A stretch of DNA of 64,000 bases from Clusia tigrina (taxonomy: Eukaryota > Arthropoda > Insecta > Diptera > Clusiidae): positions 248,589,889 to 248,653,888 of the forward strand of contig OV050030.1 in assembly GCA_920105625.2 (NCBI GenBank). The letters are read 5' to 3'. Shown one piece after another: positions 50,687 through 61,877 of this stretch. Below the pieces are notes generated by a model, which saw nothing but the letters and a program-made list of their open reading frames with translations, did no database searches and was not told the DNA's origin. Made by a program: the position numbers and the translations under genes. Positions within the stretch are counted from its first letter, which is position 1; every line of letters starts with the position of its first letter.

Positions 50687-51957
50687 CTAGTTGAAGATTT
50701 ATCATTGTTTGATTTGGGACTCAAGGGTAGCATAGCTTTGAGCGATAGCTTAAATTGACAAGAGGCTCGAGTACTTTATTGTTGCAAAATTTAAAGGTTT
50801 TATGACGCTCCAGTAAAAACTTACAAGAATTTGTATGTTGCAAACTTTGATAGGTGTAGGACGTACCGTATAGAAGTTAGGGCCATTTGAAGTTTTATCA
50901 TTGTTTGCTTTGGGACTCAAAGGTAGCATAGCTTAGAGCGATAGCTTAAATTGACAAGAGGCTCGAGTACTTTATTGTTTCAAAATTTCAAGGTTTTATG
51001 ACGCTCCAGTAAAAAGTTACAAGCATTTGTATGTTGCAAACTTTGAGAGGTGCAGGACGTACCGTATAGAAGTTAGGGCCATTTGAAGTTTTATCAGTGT
51101 TTGATTTGGGACTCAAGGGTAGCACAGCTTTGAGCGATAGCTTAAATTGACAAGAGGCTCGAGTACTTTATTGTTGCAAAATTTCAAGGTTTTATGACGC
51201 TTCAGTAAAAAGTTACAAGCATTTGTATGTTGCAAACTTTGATAGGTGTATAACGTACCGTATAGAAGTTAGGGCCATTTGAAGTTTTATCATTGTTTGA
51301 TTTGGGACTCAAGGGTAGCATAGCTTTGAGCGATATCTGAAATTGACAAGAGGCTCGAGTACTTTATTGTTGCAAAATTTCAAGGTTTTATGACGCTCCA
51401 GTAAAAAGTTACAAAAATTTGTATGTTGCAAACTTTGATAGGCGTAGGACGTACCGTATAGAAGTTAGGGCCATTTGAAGTTTTATCATTGTTTGATTTG
51501 GGACTCAAGGGTAGCATAGCTTTGAGCGATAGCTTAAATTGACAAGAGGCTCGAGTACTTTATTGTTGCAAAATTTCAAGGTTTTATGACGCTCCAGTAA
51601 AAAGTTACAAGTATTTATATGTTGCAAACTTTGATAGGTGTAGGACGTACCGTATAGAAGTTAGGGCCATTTGAAGTTTTATCAGTGTGTGATTTGGGAT
51701 TCAAGGGTAGCATAGTTTTGAGCGATAGCTTAAGTTGACAAGAGGCTCGAGTACTTTATTGTTGCAAAATCTCAAGGTTTTATGACGCTCCAGTAAAAAG
51801 TTACAAGCATTTGTATGTTGCAAACTTTGATAGGTGTAGAACGTACCATATAGTAGTTAGGGCCATTTGAAGTTTTATCAGTGTTTGATTTGGGACTCAA
51901 GGGTAGCATAACTTTGAGCGATTGCTTAAATTGACAAGAGGCTCGAGTACCATATTG
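50687..51957 (+). repeat. Out-of-register tandem duplication of 1,271 bp
   Basis: CTAGTTGAAGATTTA at 50687 repeats 49416 at 1,271 bp, which equals 6 x 196 + 95. At the left junction CATATTG is joined directly to CTAGTTG, and 101 bases of the normal monomer are missing. At the right end CATATTG (51951-51957) continues normally as TTACAAAATTT. The unit is therefore bounded by one illegitimate junction with only about one base of possible microhomology. Several bases differ from 49416-50686 and resemble 27.6-29.0 kb instead, for example GAGCGATAGCTTAAATTG near 51530 and TAGAACGTACCATATAG near 51837. Confidence 0.9.
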
Positions 51958-54900
51958 TTACAAAATTTCAAGGTTTTATGACGCTCCTGTAAAAAGTTAC
52001 AAGCATTTGTATGTTGCAAACTTTGATAGGTGTAGGACGTACCATATAGTAGTTAGGGCCATTTGAAGTTTTATCAGTGTTTGATTTGGGACTCAAGGGT
52101 AGCATAACTTGGAGCGATTGCTTAAATTGACAAGAGGCTCGAGTACCATATTGTTACAAAATTTCAAGGTTTTATGACGCTCCAGTAAAAAGTTACAAGC
52201 ATTTGTATGTTGCAAACTTTGATAGGTGTAGGATGTACCGTACAGAAGTTAGGGCCATTTGAAGTTTCATCAGTGTTTGATTTGGGACTCAAGGGTAGCA
52301 TAGCTTAGAGCGATAGCTTAAATTGACAAGAGGCTCGAGTACTTTATTGTTTCAAAATTTCAAGGTTTTATGACGCTCCAGTAAAAAGTTACAAGCATTT
52401 GTATGTTGCAAACTTTGAGAGGTGCAGGACGTACCGTATAGAAGTTAGGGCCATTTGAAGTTTTATCATTGTTTGATTTGGGACTCAAGGGTATCATAGC
52501 TTTGAGCGATAGCTTAAATTTACAAGAGGCTCGAGTACTTTATTGTTACAAAATTTCAAGGTTTTATGACGCTCCAGTAAAAAGTTACAAGCATTTGTAT
52601 GTTGCAAACTTTGATAGGTGTAGGACGTTCCGTATAGAAGTTAGGGCCATTTGAAGTTTTATCATTGTTTGTTTTGGGACTCAAGGGCCATTTGAAGGTT
52701 TATCAGTGTTTGATTTGGGACTCAAGGGTAGCATAACTTTGAGCGATTGCTTAAATTGACAAGAGGCTCGAGTACTATTTTGTAACAAATTTCAAGGGTT
52801 TATGACGCTCCAGTAAAAAGTTACAAGCATTTGTATGTTGCAAACTTTGATAGGTGTAGGACGTACCGTATAGAAGTTAGGGCCATTTGAAGTTTTATCA
52901 TTGTTTGCTTTGGGACTCAAAGGTAGCATAGCTTAGAGCGATAGCTTAAATTGACAAGAGGCTCGAGTACTTTATTGTTTCAAAATTTCAAGGTTTTATG
53001 ACGCTCCAGTAAAAAGTTACAAGCATTTGTATGTTGCAAACTTTGAGAGGTGCAGGACGTACCGTATAGAAGTTAGGGCCATTTGAAGTTTTATCAGTGT
53101 TTGATTTGGGACTCAAGGGTAGCACAGCTTTGAGCGATAGCTTAAATTGACAAGAGGCTCGAGTACTTTATTGTTGCAAAATTTCAAGGTTTTATGACGC
53201 TTCAGTAAAAAGTTACAAGCATTTGTATGTTGCAAACTTTGATAGGTGTATAACGTACCGTATAGAAGTTAGGGCCATTTGAAGTTTTATCATTGTTTGA
53301 TTTGGGACTCAAGGGTAGCATAGCTTTGAGCGATATCTGAAATTGACAAGAGGCTCGAGTACTTTATTGTTGCAAAATTTCAAGGTTTTATGACGCTCCA
53401 GTAAAAAGTTACAAGCATTTGTATGTTGCAAACTTTGATAGGTGTAGAACGTACCATATAGTAGTTAGGGCCATTTGAAGTTTTATCAGTGTTTGATTTG
53501 GGACTCAAGGGTAGCATAACTTTGAGCGATTGCTTAAATTGACAAGAGGCTCGAGTTCCATATTGTTACAAAATTTCAAGGTTATATGACGCTCCAGTAA
53601 AAAGTTACAAGCATTTGTATGTTGCAAACTTTGATAGGTGTAGGACGTACCATATAGTAGTTAGGGCCATTTGAAGTTTTATCAGTGTTTGATTTGGGAC
53701 TCAAGGGTAGCATAACTTGGAGCGATTGCTTAAATTGACAAGAGGCTCGAGTACCATATTGTTACAAAATTTCAAGGTTTTATGACGCTCCAGTAAAAAG
53801 TTACAAGCATTTGTATGTTGCAAACTTTGATAGGTGTAGGACGTACCGTACAGAAGTTAGGGCCATTTGAAGTTTCATCAGTGTTTGATTTGGGACTCAA
53901 GGGTAGCATAGCTTAGAGCGATAGCTTAAATTGACAAGAGGCTCGAGTACTTTATTGTTTCAAAATTTCAAGGTTTTATGACGCTCCAGTAAAAAGTTAC
54001 AAGCATTTGTATGTTGCAAACTTTGAGAGGTGCAGGACGTACCGTATAGAAGTTAGGGCCATTTGAAGTTTTATCATTGTTTGATTTGGGACTCAAGGGT
54101 ATCATAGCTTTGAGCGATAGCTTAAATTTACAAGAGGCTCGAGTACTTTATTGTTACAAAATTTCAAGGTTTTATGACGCTCCAGTAAAAAGTTACAAGC
54201 ATTTGTATGTTGCAAACTTTGATAGGTGTAGGACGTTCCGTATAGAAGTTAGGGCCATTTGAAGTTTTATCATTGTTTGTTTTGGGACTCAAGGGCCATT
54301 TGAAGGTTTATCAGTGTTTGATTTGGGACTCAAGGGTAGCATAACTTTGAGCGATTGCTTAAATTGACAAGAGGCTCGAGTACTATTTTGTAACAAATTT
54401 CAAGGGTTTATGACGCTCCAGTAAAAAGTTACAAGCATTTGTATGTTGCAAACTTTGATAGGTGTAGGACGTACCGTATAGAAGTTAGGGCCATTTGAAG
54501 TTTTATCAGTGTTTGATTTGGGACTCAAGGGTAGCATAACTTTGAGCGATTGCTTAAATTGACAAGAGGCTCGAGTACTATATTGTTACAAAATTTCAAG
54601 GTTTTATGACGCTCCAGTAAAAAGTTACAAGCATTTGTATGTTGCAAACTTTGATAGGTGTAGGACGTACCGTATAGAAGTTAGGGCTATTTGAAGTTTT
54701 ATCAGTGTTTGATTTGGGACTCAAGGGAAGCATAACTTTGAGCGACTGCTTAAATTGACAAGAGTCTCGAGTACTATATTGTAACAAAATTTCAAGGTTT
54801 TATGACGCTCCAGTAAAAAGTTACAAGCAGTTGTATGTTGCAAACTTTGATAGGTGTAGGACGTACCGTATAGAAGTTAGGGCTATTTGAAGTTTTATCA

Positions 54901-55111
54901 GTGTTTGATTTGGGATTCAAGGGTAGCATAGTTTTGAGCGATAGCTTAAATTGACAAGATGCTCGAGTACTTTATTGTTGCAAAATCTCAAGGTTTTATG
55001 ACGCTCCAGTAAAAAGTTACAAGCATTTGTATGTTGCAAACTTTGATAGATGTAGGACGTACCGTATAGAAGTTAGGGCCATTTGAAGTTTTATCATTGT
55101 TTGATTTGGGA
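51958..55111 (+). repeat. Segment with overlapping 2,000- and 1,608-bp duplications
   Basis: The variant ACTCAAAGGTAGC at 50916 recurs at 52916 (spacing 2,000 bp = 10 x 196 + 40). About 51830-52840 recurs at about 53440-54450 with a spacing of 1,608 bp (8 x 196 + 40). The 40-base excess is the 236-bp monomer, and the 392-bp difference is the two monomers missing near 53410. The 41-bp duplications are at 52645-52726 and 54253-54334. The last part (54.6-55.1 kb) returns to the GCGACTGC/AAGCAGTTG/AAATCTC series of 37.4-37.8 kb. No gene. Confidence 0.84.
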
Positions 55112-57056
55112 CTCAAGGGTAGCACAGCTTTGAGCGATAGCTTAAATTGACAAGAGGCTCGAGTACTTTATTGTTGCAAAATTTCAAGGTTTTATGACGC
55201 TCCAGTAAAAAGTTACAAGCATTTGTATGTTGCAAACTTTGATAGGTGTAGGATGTACCGTATAGAAGTTAGGGCTAGTTGAAGATTTATCATTGTTTGA
55301 TTTGGGACTCAAGGGTAGCATAGCTTTGAGCGATAGCTTAAATTGACAAGAGGCTCGAGTACTTTATTGTTGCAAAATTTAAAGGTTTTATGACGCTCCA
55401 GTAAAAAGTTACAAGAATTTGTATGTTGCAAACTTTGATAGGTGTAGGACGTACCGTATAGAAGTTAGGGCCATTTGAAGTTTTATCATTGTTTGCTTTG
55501 GGAATCAAGGGTTGCATAGCTTAGAGCGATAGCTTAAATTGACAAGAGGCTCGAGTACTTTATTGTTTCAAAATTTCAAGGTTTTATGACGCTCCAGTAA
55601 AAGGTTACAAGCATTAGTATGTTGCAAACTTTGAGAGGTGCAGGACGTACCGTATAGAAGTTAGGGCCATTTGAAGTTTTATCAGTGTTTGATTTGGGAC
55701 TCAAGGGTAGCACAGCTTTGAGCGATAGCTTAAATTGACAAGAGGCTCGAGTACTTTATTGTTGCAAAATTTCAAGGTTTTATGACGCTTCAGTAAAAAG
55801 TTACAAGCATTTGTATGTTGCAAACTTTGATAGGTGTATAACGTACCGTATAGAAGTTAGGGCCATTTGAAGTTTTATCATTGTTTGATTTGGGACTCAC
55901 GGGTAGCATAGCTTTGAGCGATATCTGAAATTGACAAGAGGCTCGAGTACTTTATTGTTGCAAAATTTCAAGGTTTTATGACGCTCCAGTAAAAAGTTAC
56001 AAAAATTTGTATGTTGCAAACTTTGATAGGCGTAGGACGTACCGTATAGAAGTTAGGGCCATTTGAAGTTTTATCATTGTTTGATTTGGGACTCAAGGGT
56101 AGCATAGCTTTGCGCGATAGCTTAAATTGACAAGAGGCTCGAGTACTTTATTGTTGCAAAATTTCAAGGTTTTATGACGCTCCAGTAAAAAGTTACAAGT
56201 ATTTATATGTTGCAAACTTTGATAGGTGTAGGACGTACCGTATAGAAGTTAGGGCCATTTGAAGTTTTATCAGTGTTTGATTTGGGATTCAAGGGTAGCA
56301 TAGTTTTGAGCGATAGCTTAAGTTGACAAGAGGCTCGAGTACTTTATTGTTGCAAAATCTCAAGGTTTTATGACGCTCCAGTAAAAAGTTACAAGCATTT
56401 GTATGTTGCAAACTTTGATAGGTGTAGGACGTACCATATAGTACTTTGGGCCATTTGAAGTTTTATCAGTGTTTGATTTGGGACTCAAGGGTAGCATAAC
56501 TTTGAGCGATTGCTTAAATTGACAAGAGGCTCGAGTACTATATTGTTACAAAATTTCAAGGTTTTATGACGCTCCAGTAAAAAGTTACAAGCATTTGTAT
56601 GTTGCAAACTTTGATAGGTGTAGGACGTACCATATAGTAGTTAGGGCCATTTGAAGTTTTATCAGTGTTTGATTTGGGACTCAAGGGTAGCATAATTTGG
56701 AGCGATTGCTTAAATTGACAAGAGGCTCGAGTACCATATTGTTACAAAATTTCAAGGTTTTATGACGCTCCAGTAAAAAGTTACAAGCATTTGTATGTTG
56801 CAAACTTTGATAGGTGTAGGACGTACCGTACAGAAGTTAGGGCCATTTGAAGTTTCATCAGTGTTTGATTTGGGACTCAAGGGTAGCATAGCTTAGAGCG
56901 ATAGCTTAAATTGACAAGAGGCTCGAGTACTTTATTGTTTCAAAATTTCAAGGTTTTATGACGCTCCAGTAAAAAGTTACAAGCATTTGTATGTTGCAAA
57001 CTTTGAGAGGTGCAGGACGTACCGTATAGAAGTTAGGGCCATTTGAAGTTTTATCA
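55112..57056 (+). repeat. Copy of 27.5-29.4 kb at offset 27,622 bp
   Basis: GCACAGC at 55122 and GTGTATAACG at 55836 lie exactly 27,622 bp from 27500 and 28214. The match continues into the 959-bp unit up to about 57612, including the first inverted repeat (57579 against 29957). Private changes include GGAATCAAGGGTTGC near 55501, ACTCACGGG near 55895, TTTGCGCGATAG near 56110 and GTACTTTGGG near 56442. This block links the isolated inverted repeat at 30 kb with the amplified cluster that follows. Confidence 0.87.
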
Positions 57057-57578
57057 TTGTTTGATTTGGGACTCAAGGGTAGCATAGCTTTGAGCGATAG
57101 CTTAAATTTACAAGAGGCTCGAGTACTTTATTGTTACAAAATTTCAAGGTTTTATGACGCTCCAGTAAAAAGTTACAAGCATTTGTATGTTGCAAACTTT
57201 GATAGGTGTAGGACGTTCCGTATAGAAGTTAGGGCCATTTGAAGTTTTATCATTGTTTGTTTTGGGACTCAAGGGCCATTTGAAGGTTTATCAGTGTTTG
57301 ATTTGGGACTCAAGGGTAGCATAACTTTGAGCGATTGCTTAAATTGACAAGAGGCTCGAGTACTATTTTGTAACAAATTTCAAGGGTTTATGACGCTCCA
57401 GTAAAAAGTTACAAGCATTTGTATGTTGCAAACTTTGATAGGTGTAGGACGTACCGTCTAGAAGTTAGGGCCATTTGAAGTTTTATCAGTGTTTGATTTG
57501 GGATTCAAGGGTAGCATAGCTTTGAGCGATAGCTTACAAGAGGCTCGAGTACTTTATTGATGCAAAATTTCAAGGTTT

Positions 57579-57609
57579 TATCAAAGTTTGTATGTTGCAA
57601 ACTTTGATA
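57579..57609 (+). repeat. Perfect 12-bp inverted repeat, loop of 7
   Basis: Arms TATCAAAGTTTG and CAAACTTTGATA flank TATGTTG. This is the first of the pair in unit copy 1 and lies 27,622 bp from the isolated copy at 29957. Confidence 0.93.
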
Positions 57610-57747
57610 GGTGTAGGACGTACCGTATAGAAGTTAGGGCCATTTGAAGTTTTATCAGTGTTTGATTTGGGATTCAAGGGTAGCATAGTTTTGAGCGATA
57701 GCTTACAACAGGCTCGAGTACTTTATTGATGCAAAATTTCAAGGTTT

Positions 57748-57778
57748 TATCAAAGTTTGTATGTTGCAAACTTTGATA
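57748..57778 (+). repeat. Perfect 12-bp inverted repeat, second of pair
   Basis: The arms and loop are identical to those at 57579, 169 bp upstream, and this copy sits in the CTTACAACAGG version of the short monomer. Confidence 0.93.
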
Positions 57779-58537
57779 GGTGTAGGACGTACCGTATAGA
57801 AGTTAGGGCCATTTGAAGTTTTATCAGTGTTTGATTTGGGACTCAAGGGTAGCATAACTTTGAGCGATTGCTTAAATAGACAAGAGGCTCGAGTACTATA
57901 TTGTTACAAAATTTCAAGGTTTTATGACGCTCCAGTAAAAAGCATTTGTATGTTGCAAACTTTGATAGGTGTAGGACATACCGTATAGAAGTTAGGGCCA
58001 TTTGAAGTTTTATCATTGTTTGATTTGGGACTCAAGGGTAGCATAGCTTTGAGCGATAGCTTAAATTTACAAGAGGCTCGAGTACTTTATTGTTACAAAA
58101 TTTCAAGGTTTTATGACGCTCCAGTAAAAAGTTACAAGCATTTGTATGTTGCAAACTTTGATAGGTGTAGGACGTTCCGTATAGAAGTTAGGGCCATTTG
58201 AAGTTTTATCATTGTTTGTTTTGGGACTCAAGAGCCATTTGAAGGTTTATCAGTGTTTGATTTGGGACTCAAGGGTAGCATAACTTTGAGCGATTGCTTA
58301 AATTGACAAGAGGCTCGAGTACTATTTTGTAACAAATTTCAAGGGTTTATGACGCTCCAGTAAAAAGTTACAAGCATTTGTATGTTGCAAACTTTGATAG
58401 GTGTAGGACGTACCGTCTAGAAGTTAGGGCCATTTGAAGTTTTATCAGTGTTTGATTTGGGATTCAAGGGTAGCATAGTTTTGAGCGATAGCTTACAAGA
58501 GGCTCGAGTACTTTATTGATGCAAAATTTCAAGGTTT

Positions 58538-58568
58538 TATCAAAGTTTGTATGTTGCAAACTTTGATA
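58538..58568 (+). repeat. Perfect 12-bp inverted repeat
   Basis: Same arms and loop as at 57579, at a spacing of exactly 959 bp. Confidence 0.93.
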
Positions 58569-58706
58569 GGTGTAGGACGTACCGTATAGAAGTTAGGGCC
58601 ATTTGAAGTTTTATCAGTGTTTGATTTGGGATTCAAGGGTAGCATAGTTTTGAGCGATAGCTTACAACAGGCTCGAGTACTTTATTGATGCAAAATTTCA
58701 AGGTTT

Positions 58707-58737
58707 TATCAAAGTTTGTATGTTGCAAACTTTGATA
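58707..58737 (+). repeat. Perfect 12-bp inverted repeat
   Basis: Second of the pair in unit copy 2, 169 bp after the first. Confidence 0.93.
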
Positions 58738-59170
58738 GGTGTAGGACGTACCGTATAGAAGTTAGGGCCATTTGAAGTTTTATCAGTGTTTGATTTGGGA
58801 CTCAAGGGTAGCATAACTTTGAGCGATTGCTTAAATAGACAAGAGGCTCGAGTACTATATTGTTACAAAATTTCAAGGTTTTATGACGCTCCAGTAAAAA
58901 GCATTTGTATGTTGCAAACTTTGATAGGTGTAGGACATACCGTATAGAAGTTAGGGCCATTTGAAGTTTTATCATTGTTTGATTTGGGACTCAAGGGTAG
59001 CATAGCTTTGAGCGATAGCTTAAATTGACAAGAGGCTCGAATACTTTATTGTTACAAAATTTCAAGTTTTTATGACGCTCCAGTAAAAAGTTACAAGCAT
59101 TTGTATGTTGCAAACTTTGAGAGGTGCAGGACGTACCGTATAGAAGTTAGGGCCATTTGAAGTTTTATCA

Positions 59171-59960
59171 TTGTTTGATTTGGGACTCAAGGGTAGCATA
59201 GCTTTGAGCGATAGCTTAAATTTACAAGAGGCTCGAGTACTTTATTGTTACAAAATTTCAAGGTTTTATGACGCTCCAGTAAAAAGTTACAAGCATTTGT
59301 ATGTTGCAAACTTTGATAGGTGTAGGACGTTCCGTATAGAAGTTAGGGCCATTTGAAGTTTTATCATTGTTTGTTTTGGGACTCAAGGGCCATTTGAAGG
59401 TTTATCAGTGTTTGATTTGGGACTCAAGGGTAGCATAACTTTGAGCGATTGCTTAAATTGACAAGAGGCTCGAGTACTATTTTGTAACAAATTTCAAGGG
59501 TTTATGACGCTCCAGTAAAAAGTTACAAGCATTTGTATGTTGCAAACTTTGATAGGTGTAGGACGTACCGTCTAGAAGTTAGGGCCATTTGAAGTTTTAT
59601 CAGTGTTTGATTTGGGATTCAAGGGTAGCATAGTTTTGAGCGATAGCTTACAAGAGGCTCGAGTACTTTATTGATGCAAAATTTCAAGGTTTTATCAAAG
59701 TTTGTATGTTGCAAACTTTGATAGGTGTAGGACGTACCGTATAGAAGTTAGGGCCATTTGAAGTTTTATCAGTGTTTGATTTGGGACTCAAGGGTAGCAT
59801 AACTTCGAGCGATTGCTTAAATAGACAAGAGGCTCGAGTACTATATTGTTACAAAATTTCAAGGTTTTATGACGCTCCAGTAAAAAGCATTTGTATGTTG
59901 CAAACTTTGATAGGTGTAGGACATACCGTATAGAAGTTAGGGCCATTTGAAGTTTTATCA
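59171..59960 (+). repeat. Unit copy 3, lacking one 169-bp monomer (790 bp)
   Basis: The spacing to the next copy is 790 bp = 959 - 169. Only the CTTACAAGAGG short monomer is present, with one inverted repeat at 59693. The CTTACAACAGG monomer is gone, consistent with in-register unequal exchange between the two adjacent 169-bp monomers. A private TAACTTCGAGCG change lies near 59800. Confidence 0.93.
59693..59723 (+). repeat. Perfect 12-bp inverted repeat (single in this unit)
   Basis: This is the only inverted repeat in unit copy 3. Arms and loop are unchanged. Confidence 0.93.
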
Positions 59961-60482
59961 TTGTTTGATTTGGGACTCAAGGGTAGCATAGCTTTGAGCG
60001 ATAGCTTAAATTTACAAGAGGCTCGAGTACTTTATTGTTACAAAATTTCAAGGTTTTATGACGCTCCAGTAAAAAGTTACAAGCATTTGTATGTTGCAAA
60101 CTTTGATAGGTGTAGGACGTTCCGTATAGAAGTTAGGGCCATTTGAAGTTTTATCATTGTTTGTTTTGGGACTCAAGGGCCATTTGAAGGTTTATCAGTG
60201 TTTGATTTGGGACTCAAGGGTAGCATAACTTTGAGCGATTGCTTAAATTGACAAGAGGCTCGAGTACTATTTTGTAACAAATTTCAAGGGTTTATGACGC
60301 TCCAGTAAAAAGTTACAAGCATTTGTATGTTGCAAACTTTGATAGGTGTAGGACGTACCGTCTAGAAGTTAGGGCCATTTGAAGTTTTATCAGTGTTTGA
60401 TTTGGGATTCAAGGGTAGCATAGTTTTGAGCGATAGCTTACAAGAGGCTCGAGTACTTTATTGATGCAAAATTTCAAGGTTT

Positions 60483-60513
60483 TATCAAAGTTTGTATGTT
60501 GCAAACTTTGATA
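60483..60513 (+). repeat. Perfect 12-bp inverted repeat
   Basis: First of the pair in unit copy 4. Arms and loop are identical to the other copies. Confidence 0.93.
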
Positions 60514-60651
60514 GGTGTAGGACGTACCGTATAGAAGTTAGGGCCATTTGAAGTTTTATCAGTGTTTGATTTGGGATTCAAGGGTAGCATAGTTTTGAGC
60601 GATAGCTTACAACAGGCTCGAGTACTTTATTGATGCAAAATTTCAAGGTTT

Positions 60652-60682
60652 TATCAAAGTTTGTATGTTGCAAACTTTGATA
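60652..60682 (+). repeat. Perfect 12-bp inverted repeat
   Basis: Second of the pair in unit copy 4, 169 bp after the first. Confidence 0.93.
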
Positions 60683-61440
60683 GGTGTAGGACGTACCGTA
60701 TAGAAGTTAGGGCCATTTGAAGTTTTATCAGTGTTTGATTTGGGACTCAAGGGTAGCATAACTTTGAGCGATTGCTTAAATAGACAAGAGGCTCGAGTAC
60801 TATATTGTTACAAAATTTCAAGGTTTTATGACGCTCCAGTAAAAAGCATTTGTATGTTGCACACGTTGATAGGTGTAGGACATACCGTATAGAAGTTAGG
60901 GCCATTTGAAGTTTTATCATTGTTTGATTTGGGACTCAAGGGTAGCATAGCTTTGAGCGATAGCTTAAATTTACAAGAGGCTGAGTACTTTATTGTTACA
61001 AAATTTCAAGGTTTTATGACGCTCCAGTAAAAAGTTACAAGCATTTGTATGTTGCAAACTTTGATAGGTGTAGGACGTTCCGTATAGAAGTTAGGGCCAT
61101 TTGAAGTTTTATCATTGTTTGTTTTGGGACTCAAGGGCCATTTGAAGGTTTATCAGTGTTTGATTTGGGACTCAAGGGTAGCATAACTTTGAGCGATTGC
61201 TTAAATTGACAAGAGGCTCGAGTACTATTTTGTAACAAATTTCAAGGGTTTATGACGCTCCAGTAAAAAGTTACAAGCATTTGTATGTTGCAAACTTTGA
61301 TAGGTGTAGGACGTACCGTCTAGAAGTTAGGGCCATTTGAAGTTTTATCAGTGTTTGATTTGGGATTCAAGGGTAGCATAGTTTTGAGCGATAGCTTACA
61401 AGAGGCTCGAGTACTTTATTGATGCAAAATTTCAAGGTTT

Positions 61441-61471
61441 TATCAAAGTTTGTATGTTGCAAACTTTGATA
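61441..61471 (+). repeat. Perfect 12-bp inverted repeat
   Basis: First of the pair in unit copy 5, 958 bp after its partner at 60483. Confidence 0.93.
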
Positions 61472-61609
61472 GGTGTAGGACGTACCGTATAGAAGTTAGG
61501 GCCATTTGAAGTTTTATCAGTGTTTGATTTGGGATTCAAGGGTAGCATAGTTTTGAGCGATAGCTTACAACAGGCTCGAGTACTTTATTGATGCAAAATT
61601 TCAAGGTTT

Positions 61610-61640
61610 TATCAAAGTTTGTATGTTGCAAACTTTGATA
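61610..61640 (+). repeat. Perfect 12-bp inverted repeat, last copy
   Basis: Second of the pair in unit copy 5 and the rightmost inverted repeat seen in the window. Confidence 0.93.
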
Positions 61641-61877
61641 GGTGTAGGACGTACCGTATAGAAGTTAGGGCCATTTGAAGTTTTATCAGTGTTTGATTTG
61701 GGACTCAAGGGTAGCATAACTTTGAGCGATTGCTTAAATAGACAAGAGGCTCGAGTACTATATTGTTACAAAATTTCAAGGTTTTATGACGCTCCAGTAA
61801 AAAGCATTTGTATGTTGCAAACTTTGATAGGTGTAGGACATACCGTATAGAAGTTAGGGCCATTTGAAGTTTTATCA

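Larger units (their letters stand above)
57057..58015 (+). repeat. 959-bp five-monomer unit, copy 1
   Basis: The unit consists of a 196-bp monomer (AAATTTACAAG and ACGTTCCG variants), a 236-bp monomer with the 41-bp duplication (57233-57314), two 169-bp monomers with inverted repeats, and a 189-bp monomer with AAATAGACAAG and a 7-base deletion in GTAAAAAGCATTTG near 57935. The lengths sum to 959 bp, exactly the spacing to the next copy. The first 169-bp monomer reads CTTACAAGAGG and the second CTTACAACAGG, so they are distinguishable. No gene. Confidence 0.94.
58016..59170 (+). repeat. 959-bp unit, copy 2, plus one extra 196-bp monomer
   Basis: The first 959 bp repeat copy 1 with almost no change (AGAGCCATTTG near 58230 is one). 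An additional ordinary 196-bp monomer (about 58975-59170, with CTCGAATAC, CAAGTTTTTATG and AGAGGTGCAGG) brings the spacing to 1,155 bp. The same CTCGAATAC/CAAGTTTTTATG monomer reappears after the last copy near 61900, suggesting that it formed the original edge of the unit. Inverted repeats are at 58538 and 58707. Confidence 0.92.
59961..60919 (+). repeat. 959-bp unit, copy 4
   Basis: This is a full five-monomer unit with inverted repeats at 60483 and 60652, the 41-bp duplication at 60137, and the 7-base deletion near 60840. A private change TTGCACACGTTG near 60858 disrupts the usual CAAACTTTG in the following monomer. Confidence 0.93.
60920..61877 (+). repeat. 959-bp unit, copy 5 (one base shorter)
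   Basis: This is a full unit with a single-base deletion near 60983 that turns GGCTCGAG into GGCTGAG, removing the XhoI site and giving 958 bp. The deletion also breaks the open frame carried by the corresponding monomer in the other copies. Inverted repeats are at 61441 and 61610, and the 41-bp duplication is at 61095. Confidence 0.93.

Noticed and set aside
29435..60146. A family of 61-codon open frames on the + strand at 29435, 41963, 52469, 54077, 57057, 58016, 59171 and 59961
   Set aside because: They start at a TTG in the ATTGTTTGATTT part of a monomer and remain open only because this monomer class reads AAATTTACAAG where the usual AAATTGACAAG gives an in-frame TGA. They lie wholly inside satellite, overlap the monomer boundary, have no upstream signal, and the ninth copy at 60920 is broken by a one-base deletion. 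Their conservation is explained by block duplication.
57579..61640. Rho-independent terminators at the 12-bp inverted repeats
   Set aside because: The stem is AT-rich, no T run follows (GATAGGTGTAGG follows), and no gene lies upstream. The setting is a eukaryotic satellite.
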